Assembly: GCF_012290005.1 (NCBI RefSeq)
Contig: NZ_JAAXMS010000005.1
Coordinates: forward strand, 496,001 to 560,000
DNA: 64,000 bases
Reading direction: 5' to 3'
From: Crateriforma spongiae
GTDB lineage: Bacteria; Planctomycetota; Planctomycetia; Pirellulales; Pirellulaceae
A program made the position numbers and the translations under genes. Positions 1-10,101 of the stretch are shown here, in pieces; positions within the stretch are counted from its first letter, which is position 1; each line of letters begins with the position of its first letter. The notes beneath the pieces are model-generated. The model worked only from the letters and a program-made list of their open reading frames with translations. It made no database searches and was not told the origin of the DNA.

Positions 1-700
1 CCATCAACAATGTGTTGGACGTGCCGTCCAGACCGCTGATGTCGCCGATGCTGGTCCAGTGCATTCGGGCTTGAGATTCCGAGACTCCGGCTCGAACCCG
101 TTCGCCGTAAAACACGTTCATCGCGTCGACAAAGGCGCCGTTGTGCGTCTGGTTCCGATAGTATTCCGTGCCGGTCGACAAGGCATAGCTGGAATAACCG
201 CTGTCTTCTTCGGGCACGGGCATCGACGGACATAGATGGATCGATGGTGTTTGCTTGACCAATTCGTCGTTGGGGGCATCCCATGCTGTTTTGGATAAGT
301 CCAAACGGTCAAACAAACCGTCCTGTTCGTGAAACGGCAATAACGCCGCCCATCCGCTCAGGCCCGCTTGATTGACCGCTTGTCCATTGGATTGGCCGAC
401 CGTCACACCGATCACGCTGGCGGGGATCTTGCGATACACGTCGTTGTACATGTGCGTCGCGAGCGCCAGCTGTTTCAGATTGTTTTGGCACGACATCCGG
501 CGGGCGGCTTCGCGTGCCGATTGGACAGCGGGCAATAGCAACGAAACAAGGATGCCGATGATTGCGATCACCACCAGCAGTTCAACCAAAGTGAAGCCGG
601 TGGGTGAAGACCGTCTTCGTCCGGTTGTTTTTCGCCAAGGCAATTCTGATCGATCGATCACCACGGCCGATCGAGTTCGTGTCAATGTGGTCACCGTCAT
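1..700 (-). CDS. DUF1559 prepilin-like protein (partial, C-terminus off window)
   Basis: The frame is open from an ATG at 700 to the left edge, giving 233 residues with no stop, so the C-terminus lies outside the window. After a basic leader of about 35 residues comes a type IV prepilin methylation motif ([20 protein letters not shown]), then [23 protein letters not shown], which is the conserved start of the DUF1559 family that is greatly expanded in planctomycetes. Family knowledge: these are pseudopilin-like secreted or surface proteins of unknown function, exported by a type II/IV pilus-like route. The H-X9-DG C-terminal end expected for the family cannot be seen. A full-length paralogue lies at 25854-26867. 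Confidence 0.9.
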   Translation of the reverse strand, partial: MTVTTLTRTRSAVVIDRSELPWRKTTGRRRSSPTGFTLVELLVVIAIIGILVSLLLPAVQSAREAARRMSCQNNLKQLALATHMYNDVYRKIPASVIGVTVGQSNGQAVNQAGLSGWAALLPFHEQDGLFDRLDLSKTAWDAPNDELVKQTPSIHLCPSMPVPEEDSGYSSYALSTGTEYYRNQTHNGAFVDAMNVFYGERVRAGVSESQARMHWTSIGDISGLDGTSNTLLM

Positions 701-745
701 CCTCTTTTCCCCCCAAGGTTTTCACGGTCGATTCCAACGAGAAGC

Positions 746-1492
746 TTAAGATCGCTTCGCATCAATGGACGACTTGCGGCGTCGCAGCCAGCGGATTCCG
801 CCACCACAGGTCAATGCCAACATGGAACCAATGGATGCCGGTTCGGGAACCGCCGTGACCGATGCCGGCGTGACGAATGCGGTGTCGCTGGCGAAAGCGT
901 CGATGCGAACCGCTTCAAGAGACATGTGAGGGCCGGCACCACTGAACGTCAGCGTGTACTCAGACTCCGGTGCTGAGCCAATGTCCCAAATGGCCATGTA
1001 TTCGTTGTCGAAGGCAGCCCCGAAACCGCTTGACACCAGCATTTCTTCCGTCAGTCCAGCAATACTGGCAGATTGTCCGTTCAGTAGAAGACTGGAAATA
1101 TCAAGCACGCTTCCGAACGTTCCAACCTGGGCAACAAAACGTGTGTTTGTGCCCGACAAGGAAGTAGTCGGAACGACTACGGATAGAGTGGTAGCGACGC
1201 TCGCGTTGTAGATGTTTCCACCACCGGTCAAAAAAGCCATGCCGGTGGTTTCGGTGACTGTGCTCGTGTCGACGTCGGTACCGAATGAACCAAGTTCGGG
1301 CGTAGCATTGGTGGTTGTGCTGAACACATCCCAGCTGGCGAAAACAGATCCGGAGAATCCTTCATCCCAACCGAACCTTTCATCGCCAGCGGTTGGAACG
1401 ATAAGGGCACCGCTGGATTGGGATGCCGCGGATGCAAGTACGAGCACTGCCACAGCGCACGGCAACACCGCGCGCATCAAAGTCAAATTCAT
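746..1492 (-). CDS. PEP-CTERM sorting domain protein
   Basis: 248 residues from an ATG at 1492. The N-terminus is a Sec signal peptide of about 28 residues (MNLTLMRAVLPCAVAVLVLA). The C-terminus has the PEP-CTERM pattern: VPEPAS, a hydrophobic stretch (GSMLALTCGGG) and a basic tail (RWLRRRKSS). Family knowledge: such proteins are sorted and processed by exosortases and are usually extracellular or envelope-attached. The middle is Thr/Ser/Gly-rich with a predicted beta character and no enzymatic motif. The gene lies 45 bp downstream of the start of the DUF1559 gene's upstream side on the same strand, so the two could be cotranscribed. The biological role is unknown. Confidence 0.9.
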   Translation of the reverse strand: MNLTLMRAVLPCAVAVLVLASAASQSSGALIVPTAGDERFGWDEGFSGSVFASWDVFSTTTNATPELGSFGTDVDTSTVTETTGMAFLTGGGNIYNASVATTLSVVVPTTSLSGTNTRFVAQVGTFGSVLDISSLLLNGQSASIAGLTEEMLVSSGFGAAFDNEYMAIWDIGSAPESEYTLTFSGAGPHMSLEAVRIDAFASDTAFVTPASVTAVPEPASIGSMLALTCGGGIRWLRRRKSSIDAKRS

Positions 1493-1875
1493 AGCCTCAG
1501 CCTGTGTAGAAATCTCTTCTGGTTTTCGAGAAACAAACCGTCGGCAAGTTGGCTGGCTGAGGCCGTCAATTGCGGTGTGGCTGGCTAGAGCGCCGGCGGT
1601 TGATGCGATTGATTCTCAATAAAGGCAGGCCGCTTGGAAAGTGGTTCGAAGCGAATTTTTGCAAAATTTCATGTGTTAATCTGTGCGCTATCTGGAACCG
1701 GGAAACACGGCATTTTTTTAGACTTCGGCGACTCGATGCCGGTCCGATCCGCATTCCAGTCGATGCCGCGCCCCCCGTGTTGGATCCGCTGGACGAGGCG
1801 CGTTGACCCCGTAAACTTCACGCCCCGCCCTGATGCCAATTCAGGTTTCTTCCTTCAATCCGATGTGCGTTTTTG
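1493..1875. other. intergenic region, divergent promoter space
   Basis: 383 bp between the starts of the divergent PEP-CTERM and PQQ-propeller genes. It must hold both promoters. An AT-rich patch with a small dyad of A and T runs lies near 1650-1675, but no confident -35/-10 pair, RNA gene or small ORF was identified. Confidence 0.4.
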
Positions 1876-3234
1876 ATGTCTTTGTCTTTCCATCGATGGT
1901 TGATCGCCGGGCTTGCGAGTCACGCTTTGCGACGGTGTTTGTTTTGCCTTGGCTTGATCATCTCGCTTGGCAATGTTTGCAGTGTTGCTTTCGTCGCCGG
2001 CCAAACGCCCGATGCTCCGCGATTTCAATCCAGCAACATCGCGGTCGTTGAACGAAGTCTTCCGACGATTTGGTCGCCCGATTCTGGAATCGTTTGGACC
2101 GCCGAGATTGAAGGCTATGGCCAATCGACGCCGATCGTCGCGCACGATCAGATCGTGGTGACATCGACCAGTGGTGAAATGAAGGACAACTATCACGTCA
2201 CGGCATTCGATCCCGCTGACGGCAGTCGTCTTTGGCAAGTCGACGCGGCCAATCCGTCGCCGTTCAAGAACACGCCGATGGTCAGCCGGGCTGCACCCAC
2301 CGCGGTGGCCACCGACGAAGGCTTCGTTGCCTTTTTCGAAGGCGGTGTGTTGATCGGCATCGACACCAAGGGCGGCAAAACCTGGCAGCGGGATTTGGTC
2401 GCCGAGTATGGACCGATCACCGCGCGTCACGGTTTGTCATCCTCTTTGGAAGTGGATCAGCAACGGGTCTACGTTTGGGTGGAACGATCGGAGGAGCCGT
2501 ATGTGTTGGCGATCGAACCTTCGACAGGCGAAACGATTTGGAAATCACCGGGCATCGGCGCGACCGCATGGGCATCGCCTCGCTTGATCGATGTCGGCGA
2601 TACGCAACATCTGGTGTGCAGCGCGATCGGAACCATCGTTGGATTGGACCCCGCGACCGGCGAACGGCTGTGGCAGTTTGACCAGATCGATAACAACAGT
2701 TCATGCACGCCGATTCCTGCCGGCAACGGTCGGTTTGTCATTGGTGCATCCGACGGGCGTGATGCCGGTGCGGCGGGCGAAGCGGCGGCCAGCAACGGGT
2801 TGATTGAAATCACTCGTGATGGCGATCAGTACCAAGTCGACTATCGCTGGCGTGCGAAGAAGGCCACGTGCACCTTCGGAAGCCCCGTCGTGGTCGGCGA
2901 TACCGCGGCTTTCGTGAATCGTGCCGGCGTGCTGTATCGGCTGGACATAGAGACCGGGCAACAAGTCAGCGTCGACCGGACCGCAGCCGGCGGCGTCTGG
3001 GCCACCCCGTTGGTCACCGACCAGCATCTGTATTTGTTCGGCTATAAAGGCACGACGGTGGTCATCGATCGGACCAGTGGTGATACGGTTTCCGAAAACC
3101 GCGTTTGGAACGCCGAAGATGCTGAGAGCAGTCTCGGTGGCCACAAGATTTATGCCGCCGTTGCGGTCGATTCGATGTTGGTCTTGCGACGTGGCGACAA
3201 GTTGTATGCGATCGCCGACACTGACCAGCCGTAG
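1876..3234 (+). CDS. PQQ-like beta-propeller repeat protein, exported
   Basis: 452 residues from the ATG at 1876; a TTG immediately precedes it. A long hydrophobic N-terminus (residues about 9-43, ending VAFVAGQTP) looks like a signal peptide or anchor. The body carries repeated blade motifs of the PQQ/quinoprotein type: DGSRLWQVDA, GKTWQRDLVA, GETIWKSPG and GERLWQFDQ, spaced about 40-60 residues apart. This matches the PQQ_2-like propeller proteins that are numerous in Pirellulaceae. No heme site or obvious catalytic residues are seen, so an actual PQQ-dependent dehydrogenase activity is doubtful; a scaffold or binding role is as likely. It is followed by a nitroreductase-like gene 45 bp downstream. 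Confidence 0.88.
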   Translation: MSLSFHRWLIAGLASHALRRCLFCLGLIISLGNVCSVAFVAGQTPDAPRFQSSNIAVVERSLPTIWSPDSGIVWTAEIEGYGQSTPIVAHDQIVVTSTSGEMKDNYHVTAFDPADGSRLWQVDAANPSPFKNTPMVSRAAPTAVATDEGFVAFFEGGVLIGIDTKGGKTWQRDLVAEYGPITARHGLSSSLEVDQQRVYVWVERSEEPYVLAIEPSTGETIWKSPGIGATAWASPRLIDVGDTQHLVCSAIGTIVGLDPATGERLWQFDQIDNNSSCTPIPAGNGRFVIGASDGRDAGAAGEAAASNGLIEITRDGDQYQVDYRWRAKKATCTFGSPVVVGDTAAFVNRAGVLYRLDIETGQQVSVDRTAAGGVWATPLVTDQHLYLFGYKGTTVVIDRTSGDTVSENRVWNAEDAESSLGGHKIYAAVAVDSMLVLRRGDKLYAIADTDQP

Positions 3235-3279
3235 TATTGATTCAGCCATGTTTGTTGCCCACTGGAATACATTCCTTCG

Positions 3280-3963
3280 ATGAATTCACCCCCTGTTTCA
3301 GATCCTCTGACGACCGTCCGCGAAGTCTTGATGCGTCGCCGCACCGAGAAGATTCTCGGTGACGTGGATGCTCCGGTGCAAACGCCTGAAAACCAACGGG
3401 CGCAGTTCGATGCGGTGGTGCGAAAGTGTGTTTCGGATGCGGGGTGGGCGCCGTTTCACTTCGTCCGTGGCGTTGATGACTTGGCCGAACCGTGGCGGGC
3501 TAACATCCTGTGGCAGGATCAAGCCCAAGCCTTGGGTAAGCTACTGAAACACCAGCACGGTGACGCGACCAAGGTTCCGCCGCTGTTGTGTGGATGCGGC
3601 GCGGTCGTCCTGGTCACCTGGTTGCCGGAAACGGATCCGATGGCTTTCGAAAAGGGCGATTGCACATCGATCCAGAAATCCGCGGCCCGCGACGAAGAAC
3701 ACTTGGCGGCGACCGGCGCAATGGTCCAGAACCTGTTGCTGTTGTTGACCGCGGCGGGGATGGGGACGTACTGGTCCAGCGGCGGGAACCTGGGCAAGCC
3801 GGTGGTGTTCGACCTGCTGGGGATCCCCGCATCGGAACGGTTGATTGCCGCCGTTTTCGTCGACTATGCCGATACCCAGGGCGAAGTCACCAAGAAGCCT
3901 GGAGCGCACCGTGACAAACGCGGTGCCGCTTGGATTCGAGAGGCGTCTGTTTCGGACGGCTGA
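3280..3963 (+). CDS. nitroreductase family protein
   Basis: 227 residues from the ATG at 3280. The N-terminal RRRTEKIL stretch and the later segment GMGTYWSSGGN followed by LLGIPASERLIAAVFVDYAD match the nitroreductase fold: the family's basic FMN-phosphate contact near the N-terminus and the GxGTxW segment. Family knowledge: FMN-dependent reduction of nitroaromatics, quinones or enamides with NAD(P)H in the cytoplasm. The central part (GCGAVVLVTWLPETDP) is the usual core strand. No partner gene defines the substrate. It may be cotranscribed with the upstream propeller gene. Confidence 0.82.
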   Translation: MNSPPVSDPLTTVREVLMRRRTEKILGDVDAPVQTPENQRAQFDAVVRKCVSDAGWAPFHFVRGVDDLAEPWRANILWQDQAQALGKLLKHQHGDATKVPPLLCGCGAVVLVTWLPETDPMAFEKGDCTSIQKSAARDEEHLAATGAMVQNLLLLLTAAGMGTYWSSGGNLGKPVVFDLLGIPASERLIAAVFVDYADTQGEVTKKPGAHRDKRGAAWIREASVSDG

Positions 3964-4109
3964 GCGTTCCGTCTTTAGCCGGTTGGTCAGGTGGCTGAGA
4001 TTGGGTCGAGGAAACGGAGAGACGTTCGGCAGGCACGTTGGGGATTCGCCATACTGAGGTTTTCCCGCCAAGGCTTCTGCCCCGCCCCTCGCCATCCCAC
4101 CGTATCGTG

Positions 4110-7100
4110 ATGTTTTCTGGAAAGTTCTGTCAGCTTTGGATCGTGCTGTTTTGGCTCGCCTTCGCGAATGCTATTGCACCTAGGTCCGCCTTCGCCGCCC
4201 ACGCGGAGTCCCCGAACGTCTTGTTCATCTTGACCGACGACCAGCGTTGGGACTGTTGGTCGGCGGCAGGCAACGAGCAAATCGCCACGCCTAATTTGGA
4301 CCGCATCGTCCAACGGGGAACACGATTCACCAATGCGTTTGTGACGTTGGCAATTTGTTCGCCCAGTCGCGCCGCGTGTCTGACCGGACGTTACGGCAGT
4401 GTCAACGGCGTGACCAAGGTCGGCACAGCGAAGATTCGCGACGGCCAGCCCACCTTCGCGAAGGTATTGCGGGATGCAGGCTATTGCACCGGAGTCACCG
4501 GGAAGTGGCATCTAAAAAATTCGCCCAGCGATTGCGGGTTCCAGTTTGCGGCGACTTGTTGGTCCAACGGGACTTGGTACGACCGCAAGTTTGACATCAA
4601 TGGCGACACGCAGGTAATGCCGGGCTTTGTCGACGATGTTACCGCCGATCAATCGATCCGGTTCATTCGCGATTGTGCACAGCAAGCGAAGCCGTTTGTG
4701 CTGTGGATGAACACTCAGGTACCGCACATGGATCACCGGTTCCGCTGGCCCGCTGAGCAGCAGTATCTAGATCGGCGTGAAGTCGCCGAGATGCCTTTAC
4801 CCGCGACATGGGACGACGACCTGAAAGGAAAGCCGGAGTATCTTTCGAAGTCACGCAGTCGGACACAGGCTTTGTCGTACGGCTATGACGACCCGGACCG
4901 AATCCGGTCACATCATCGGGACTATTATGCCGCGGTCGAACAAATGGACCGCTCCGTGGGGCGTGTTTTGGATGAATTGGAATCTTCGTCGTCGACGCGT
5001 CCGACTTGGATCATTTTCATGGGTGACAACGGCTGGATGCTGGGTGAACACGGGATGACCAGCAAGGTTCTGCCGTATGAAGAATCGATGCGCGTTCCGA
5101 TGGCCATTGCCGGTCCAAACACCGGTGCAGCGACTTGTGATGCGTTGGTGTTGAACATCGATTTGACCGCCACGATTTATGAGCTGGCTGGGATTGAATC
5201 CCCGCCTTGGTTGCACGGTCGCAGCCTGTTACCCCTGGTCCAGGATGAGAAGGTCGACGATTGGCGGACCAGCATTTTGTACGAAGCCCCCACGCCACAG
5301 TTGGGCAGTCGGCCGTTGTGGGCGGTTCGCGACGAACGATGGAAATACATCGAAACGGTCTTGGACGATTCGACGACCTTTGCGGAGTTGTATGACTTGC
5401 AAAAGGATCCGAATGAGGCCAATAACTTGGCTTTGAGTGATCAGCAACAAGGACGTGTGGAGAGGTTTGCCAAAGAACTGATGAACCATCGGCAGGCCAT
5501 TGCGCTGACGTCGACGGAACAATCGGATGCGACGACGCCGTCAGACTCTGATGATCAAAACACCCGCCCCACGCGGACTCAACAGCCCGTTCGAACCGAC
5601 ATCCACATCAGTGGCGTCTATCCACATCTGACGACGTACGGAATTTACAGCCAGGACGGTGCGCATACATTGCCGGGGCACAACGAATGTGGCATCGGTG
5701 CAGTGGTGCCTTGGGCGGGTAAATTGTGGATGGTCAATTATGCGCCCCATATGCCGCGAGGCAGCGAACACAAACTGTATTCGGTGGACGCAGACCTGAC
5801 CGAGCCGATGACCGTGCACCCGGAAAGTGTCGGGGGCACTCCGGCGGGCCGGATGATTCATGCGGAGTCGCAGCAGTTATTGATCGCACACTACGCGATC
5901 GATCGCGAGGGTAAGGTGCGTGCAATTTCACCCAAGCAGATGCCGATCCGTGTGACCGCGATTGCACGCCATCTGACCGATCCAGCCAACATGGTTTACT
6001 ACGTCGACATGGAAGGTTCGATTTGGGAAGCCAACGTACATACGCTGGATGTGAAGCGACTTTTCAAGAAGCCTGTTCCCGGATGGCATGGCAAGGGCGG
6101 CTATACATCGCAGGGACGATTGGTCGTCTCCAACAATGGCGAACTGCACGTTGGGAATTATGACGATGTGTTGGTCGGTGGGACGGCAAAGACCGATGAA
6201 GAACGCGGTGTGCTGGCCCAGTGGGACGGCAAGCAATGGCAGATCGTCGAACGCCGTCAATACACCGAAGTCACCGGCCCACAAGGAATCGCCGGGGGCA
6301 GTGACGGCAATGAACCGGTCTGGGCCATCGGTTGGGATCGTCGTAGTTTGCGTCTAAAGGTTTTGACCGACGGGCAATGGTCGACCTACCTATTGCCGAA
6401 AGCGGCGTATTGCAACGACGCCAGTCACGGTTGGTATACCGAATGGCCCAGAATTCGGCAGATCGGAGATGGCCGCTGGATGATGGACATGCACGGGATG
6501 TTCTTTGACTTTCCGCCCACATTTTCGGCGAACAACACGGCGGGCATTCGTCCGATCGCCAGCCATTTGCGTTATGTCCCTGACTTTTGTGACTTCAACG
6601 GTCAATTGGTTTTGGCCAGTGACGAAACCAGCATCCAGGGCAACCCACTTGCCGGGCAGCCTCAGAGCAATCTGTGGTTTGGCAAGTACGAAGATCTGTC
6701 TTCTTGGGGCCCGGCGACGGCGTACGGTGGGCCGTGGGTGGAAGACAAGGTTAAGGCGATGGTTCCGTCCGATCCGTTCCTGGTCGCAGGATTTGATGAC
6801 CGATGCTTGCACCTGAGTGTGGGAAGAAAGAAGCGACCGGTCCCGTCGATGACGCGGGCCAGCGACCAGCAGACGATCCATGAAGTTCCGTCGAAGCTTG
6901 CCGGCTTGACCCGGATCGCCATCCCACGTGGCGACTGGCATCGCCCTGCCCCGGGCTTTCGGTTTGAAGTTGACGTTCCGGTGACCGTCTATTTGGCGGT
7001 CGATCAACGTGGAAATCCCAAGCTTGCTGATTCTTGGCAGGCGACACCGATGTCGCTGCGTTGGGGCAAAGGGTTCACGGACAAGGTGTACCGCCGCAGT

Positions 7101-8384
7101 TTTCCCGCCGGTGTCGTGTCGATCCCTGGAAATGCCAGCGAACACAAGCCGGGCAATTTTGGAATGCCACACTTGGCTTTCGTTGCTGCCAATGACGGTT
7201 CGATCGTGCAGGCTCGACCCTTGGACGCGGCCACCGCAGCGGTGCCACAATCGGCGAGAAAGCCGGGTGTTGATCCGACTCCGGTGACTTTCACTTTGGA
7301 AGTGGATCGCGGCGGACTTGGGCAATGGGAACATTTTGATTCGGTCACGGTTCCCGCCGACGGCTATTTGCCCTACTTGTTCCCCGAGAATTTCGACGCA
7401 CAGTGGTTGCGGCTGACGGTGGACCGAGACTGTGTGGTCACCGCGTTCTTGCATCAGGTCGATGCGTCGTCGCACGATGGCCAGGCCAAGGATGCGCAAC
7501 AGTTGTTCGCCGGGCTAGCGGATATCGCTGACGAAGATGCATCGATGACACGAGTCTATCCGGCGAAGCGAAATCGAAACCTGCGAGTGATCACCGAGGG
7601 CGACCGCTTTTTCGAATTCAGCAAAGCGGGATTTGAGTTTCAGGCGGATTCACCAGACCCGCGTCTACAGGGTTTGTTGGATGTTGAACCAGAAGCGTCG
7701 GTCGACCGTGCATCGGTGGTCGTGCACTACCAGGGCCAGACGTATCGATTGCCCAAGGGGGATTCGGCGTTTGATCGCACGATGCTTGATCCGGCGTGTC
7801 GCATGGTGCGGGAAGTGGAGTCCGAACGGCACTTGGCGAACCTGCATGGCACCTTTTATGAGCTGCCCTTGGTGACCAATGGTGCGCCGCCGGCATGGAA
7901 TCGGATCCGTCCGGTTGCCAGTCATCGCAAGTGGATTTCCGACTTCTGTTCGTGGAACGGCTTGCTGGTGTTAGCGGGCTTGGCGCCGGATGCCGTCGGC
8001 GATTCGCACGTTTTCTTAAATGCGGATCGGACCGTCGGATTGTGGTTCGGTGGCGTGGACGATCTTTGGCAATTGGGCAAGCCGGTCGGACACGGTGGCC
8101 CCTGGTACGAATCCGCCGTCGTCGCCGACGTGGCTTCGGATGCGTATTTGATGACTGGATATGACCAGAAGACGATGACGGTGTCGCACGAGCATCAGAG
8201 TGATGTGACGTTCACGGTCCAAGTCGACGTGGATGGCACTGGTTTGTGGGTGGATTACGTCCGTTTGACTTGCCCCGCCAACCAAGAAATCACCCATCGT
8301 TTTCCAGATCGGTTTTCCGCGTGTTGGGTGCGATTGATTTCCGACACGGATACGAAGGCAACGGCACAGCTGGTTTACGAATGA
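4110..8384 (+). CDS. sulfatase fused to a large propeller-like C-terminal region
   Basis: 1424 residues from the ATG at 4110, chosen because it starts a signal peptide ([20 protein letters not shown], cleavage near AFA-AHA). Residues about 35-470 are a type I sulfatase: [11 protein letters not shown] with metal-binding D43/D44, and [11 protein letters not shown] with C83 as the residue matured to formylglycine (C-x-P-S-R). GKWHLKN and [11 protein letters not shown] follow. A Thr/Asp/Gln-rich linker (about 472-500) leads to some 920 residues with beta-propeller character ([15 protein letters not shown] onward). That part contains two related segments, near residues 790-903 and 1243-1362, sharing FC-NG-LVLA, LWFG and GGPW elements. 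Sulfatases are usually 450-550 residues, so this is a fusion. Probable substrate: a sulfated polysaccharide outside the cytoplasm. Confidence 0.9.
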   Translation: MFSGKFCQLWIVLFWLAFANAIAPRSAFAAHAESPNVLFILTDDQRWDCWSAAGNEQIATPNLDRIVQRGTRFTNAFVTLAICSPSRAACLTGRYGSVNGVTKVGTAKIRDGQPTFAKVLRDAGYCTGVTGKWHLKNSPSDCGFQFAATCWSNGTWYDRKFDINGDTQVMPGFVDDVTADQSIRFIRDCAQQAKPFVLWMNTQVPHMDHRFRWPAEQQYLDRREVAEMPLPATWDDDLKGKPEYLSKSRSRTQALSYGYDDPDRIRSHHRDYYAAVEQMDRSVGRVLDELESSSSTRPTWIIFMGDNGWMLGEHGMTSKVLPYEESMRVPMAIAGPNTGAATCDALVLNIDLTATIYELAGIESPPWLHGRSLLPLVQDEKVDDWRTSILYEAPTPQLGSRPLWAVRDERWKYIETVLDDSTTFAELYDLQKDPNEANNLALSDQQQGRVERFAKELMNHRQAIALTSTEQSDATTPSDSDDQNTRPTRTQQPVRTDIHISGVYPHLTTYGIYSQDGAHTLPGHNECGIGAVVPWAGKLWMVNYAPHMPRGSEHKLYSVDADLTEPMTVHPESVGGTPAGRMIHAESQQLLIAHYAIDREGKVRAISPKQMPIRVTAIARHLTDPANMVYYVDMEGSIWEANVHTLDVKRLFKKPVPGWHGKGGYTSQGRLVVSNNGELHVGNYDDVLVGGTAKTDEERGVLAQWDGKQWQIVERRQYTEVTGPQGIAGGSDGNEPVWAIGWDRRSLRLKVLTDGQWSTYLLPKAAYCNDASHGWYTEWPRIRQIGDGRWMMDMHGMFFDFPPTFSANNTAGIRPIASHLRYVPDFCDFNGQLVLASDETSIQGNPLAGQPQSNLWFGKYEDLSSWGPATAYGGPWVEDKVKAMVPSDPFLVAGFDDRCLHLSVGRKKRPVPSMTRASDQQTIHEVPSKLAGLTRIAIPRGDWHRPAPGFRFEVDVPVTVYLAVDQRGNPKLADSWQATPMSLRWGKGFTDKVYRRSFPAGVVSIPGNASEHKPGNFGMPHLAFVAANDGSIVQARPLDAATAAVPQSARKPGVDPTPVTFTLEVDRGGLGQWEHFDSVTVPADGYLPYLFPENFDAQWLRLTVDRDCVVTAFLHQVDASSHDGQAKDAQQLFAGLADIADEDASMTRVYPAKRNRNLRVITEGDRFFEFSKAGFEFQADSPDPRLQGLLDVEPEASVDRASVVVHYQGQTYRLPKGDSAFDRTMLDPACRMVREVESERHLANLHGTFYELPLVTNGAPPAWNRIRPVASHRKWISDFCSWNGLLVLAGLAPDAVGDSHVFLNADRTVGLWFGGVDDLWQLGKPVGHGGPWYESAVVADVASDAYLMTGYDQKTMTVSHEHQSDVTFTVQVDVDGTGLWVDYVRLTCPANQEITHRFPDRFSACWVRLISDTDTKATAQLVYE

Positions 8385-8446
8385 TTTGCGCCTTTGGAGG
8401 GATACGCCATCGGCGAAATGCGACCTTTGTTGAAGGCGCCGCTGCG

Positions 8447-8695
8447 TTATGGTGTGTCGTTCTTGTCGCGGATGTGTCGGCGTCGGCCGGACTGGTAAGT
8501 GTTGGAATCGGGCAAGTCCGTGTCGGTTTGTTCCATCAGTTTCTGCAAGAACGGTCGGCACCATCCGCATCCGGTGCCCGCGGAATAGCACTGCGAAAGT
8601 TGGCTGAGCCGTCTTGGTTTTTCCACTCGGATGAACTGAACGATCTTTCGTCGTGTGACTTGAAAGCACAGACAGACCATGTCGTCGTCATTCAT
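8447..8695 (-). CDS. BFD-like [2Fe-2S] ferredoxin
   Basis: 82 residues from an ATG at 8695. The cysteine pattern C8-x-C10 ... C43-x2-C46 (VCLCFQV and GTGCGWCRPFL) is that of the bacterioferritin-associated ferredoxin/NirB-type [2Fe-2S] domain. Family knowledge: BFD passes electrons to bacterioferritin for iron release, and related domains appear as electron-transfer modules. No bacterioferritin gene is in the window. The gene is convergent with the sulfatase fusion and lies downstream of the M20 peptidase on the same strand, with about 50 bp between them. The last 25 residues are charged and probably disordered. Confidence 0.85.
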   Translation of the reverse strand: MNDDDMVCLCFQVTRRKIVQFIRVEKPRRLSQLSQCYSAGTGCGWCRPFLQKLMEQTDTDLPDSNTYQSGRRRHIRDKNDTP

Positions 8696-8745
8696 GGCGG
8701 CGAATCAACCCAAACGCGGTGGATCTAGGAAACGATCGGTTCCGA

Positions 8746-9927
8746 TCAATACTTGCCGGTGATCAGACCGGTGGCGATCCGGCAAGCATCCAAGTAGTCG
8801 GGGATATTCAAACGTTCGTCGACCGTATGGATATTGCATTGGCCACAGCCCATGGTGACCGATTCGATCCCGTGGATGAACAACCAGTTTGCGTCCAATC
8901 CCCCGCCGGCGACTTCGATAAAGGGGGTTCGTCCCAGGTCGCGCACCGCAGCGTCGGCCGCCGTGATTGACGGATGATCTTCGGGCAACCGGAACGCTTC
9001 GTAATCGACGTGCGAATCAAACTTCAGCTGGCCACACTGGCCGGCGTCGGTGCAAACACTGGCGACTGCGTTTTCGAATGCTTGGCGAATTTCCGCGACG
9101 ATCGCCATCCGCATGTTGGCGTCATGGCTGCGGGCTTCGGCACGCAGGGTCAATTGAGGCGTGACCACGTTGGTTGCTTCGCCCCCGTTGATGACACCCA
9201 CGTTGGAGGTTCCCACGCCCTGGTCTTTGACGACTTTGCCCAGCCAACCGCGTTGGTGCAAATCCGCGATTGCAAGGGACGCCATCGTGATCGCGCTGGC
9301 TCCCTTTTCTGGGGCCACACCGGCATGGGATGCGATCCCCGTGATCTCGATTTCCAAGCGTTCGCCACCGATCGCACCGTTGGTCAGCTTGTCGACTGAA
9401 CCACCGTCGAAGTTGAAAGCGCGGTCGACTTTGCCGATCAGGTCCTTGTCCAAATGACGTGCGCCCTCCAAGCCGACTTCTTCTTGAATGAAGAACGCGA
9501 TGACGGCGGGCGGCAGATCGACTCGCCCGCAATTCAAGCGTTCGATGGCCGCAGTTAAAATCGCCGCGCATCCGGAGCGATCATCGGCGCCCAGGCCAGT
9601 CGGCGTTTCGCTGGTCATTTCATCGCCCTGGCGAACCGGCTGGCTGCCGACACAGATCGGAACCGTGTCCATATGAGCCGAAAGCATCGTGGTCGGCCCC
9701 GAACCGGTGCCCGGCAGATGGACGATCAGGTTCCCACAGTTGCCGGGAATGCGGGTCCGCTGGTTCGCGTCGTCGAATGCGATTTGTTGCCCGTCCAGCC
9801 CCGCGTTTAGCAGAGCCTGGACGATCTGCTGAGCGACCATTTTTTCGTCGCCGCTTTTTCCGGGGATCTTGGTCAGTTCGACGAAACGATCCAGGGCGGC
9901 GTCAGCGTTCATCAGCGTGGGGCTCAT
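8746..9927 (-). CDS. M20 family metallopeptidase (PepT-like)
   Basis: 393 residues from the ATG at 9927 (MSPTLMNADAALDRF). The frame is open further upstream but then overlaps rlmN and loses homology-like character. Metal and catalytic motifs of the M20 family are visible: SAHMDTVP (H85, D87), GLGADDRSG (D115), FFIQEEVGLEG (E149/E150), NFDGG (D174) and a late GCGQCNIHTVDE with the second metal histidine. A lid dimerisation domain (LEIEITGIASHAGVAPEKGA) sits in the middle. Family knowledge: zinc aminopeptidase or deacylase acting on small peptides in the cytoplasm; the order of motifs is closest to peptidase T-like proteins. It is divergent from rlmN. Confidence 0.88.
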   Translation of the reverse strand: MSPTLMNADAALDRFVELTKIPGKSGDEKMVAQQIVQALLNAGLDGQQIAFDDANQRTRIPGNCGNLIVHLPGTGSGPTTMLSAHMDTVPICVGSQPVRQGDEMTSETPTGLGADDRSGCAAILTAAIERLNCGRVDLPPAVIAFFIQEEVGLEGARHLDKDLIGKVDRAFNFDGGSVDKLTNGAIGGERLEIEITGIASHAGVAPEKGASAITMASLAIADLHQRGWLGKVVKDQGVGTSNVGVINGGEATNVVTPQLTLRAEARSHDANMRMAIVAEIRQAFENAVASVCTDAGQCGQLKFDSHVDYEAFRLPEDHPSITAADAAVRDLGRTPFIEVAGGGLDANWLFIHGIESVTMGCGQCNIHTVDERLNIPDYLDACRIATGLITGKY

Positions 9928-10101
9928 TGTTGGGTGGCTTGGGGGAAACGAAATGCCATTTTGCCGGTCACGACGCATTGTCGATTCAGGCGGTGGCCAG
10001 AAAACTTCGCCGGCTTCGTCGCGGTAGGGCTTGGTGGGCGTCGCAAAGTCTTCGATGATGGGCAGTCTAACACCATCTATGGACCAACAGAATTGACCAC
10101 C

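Noticed and set aside
4038-4109. Earlier start for the sulfatase fusion
   Set aside because: The residues are not signal-peptide-like, and ATG 4110 starts a proper one.
5530-5600. Possible frameshift or missed stop joining sulfatase and propeller
   Set aside because: The frame stays open with a Thr/Asp/Gln linker and steady codon use, so a real fusion is preferred, though resequencing would settle it.
6390-7499. Long minus-strand open frame (369 codons) antisense to the sulfatase fusion
   Set aside because: It is a reading-frame shadow: the plus strand encodes recognised domains there, and the minus frame has no motifs.
9934-10101. Earlier start for rlmN (GTG 9934)
   Set aside because: It would leave only 6 bp for both divergent promoters and add non-protein-like sequence.
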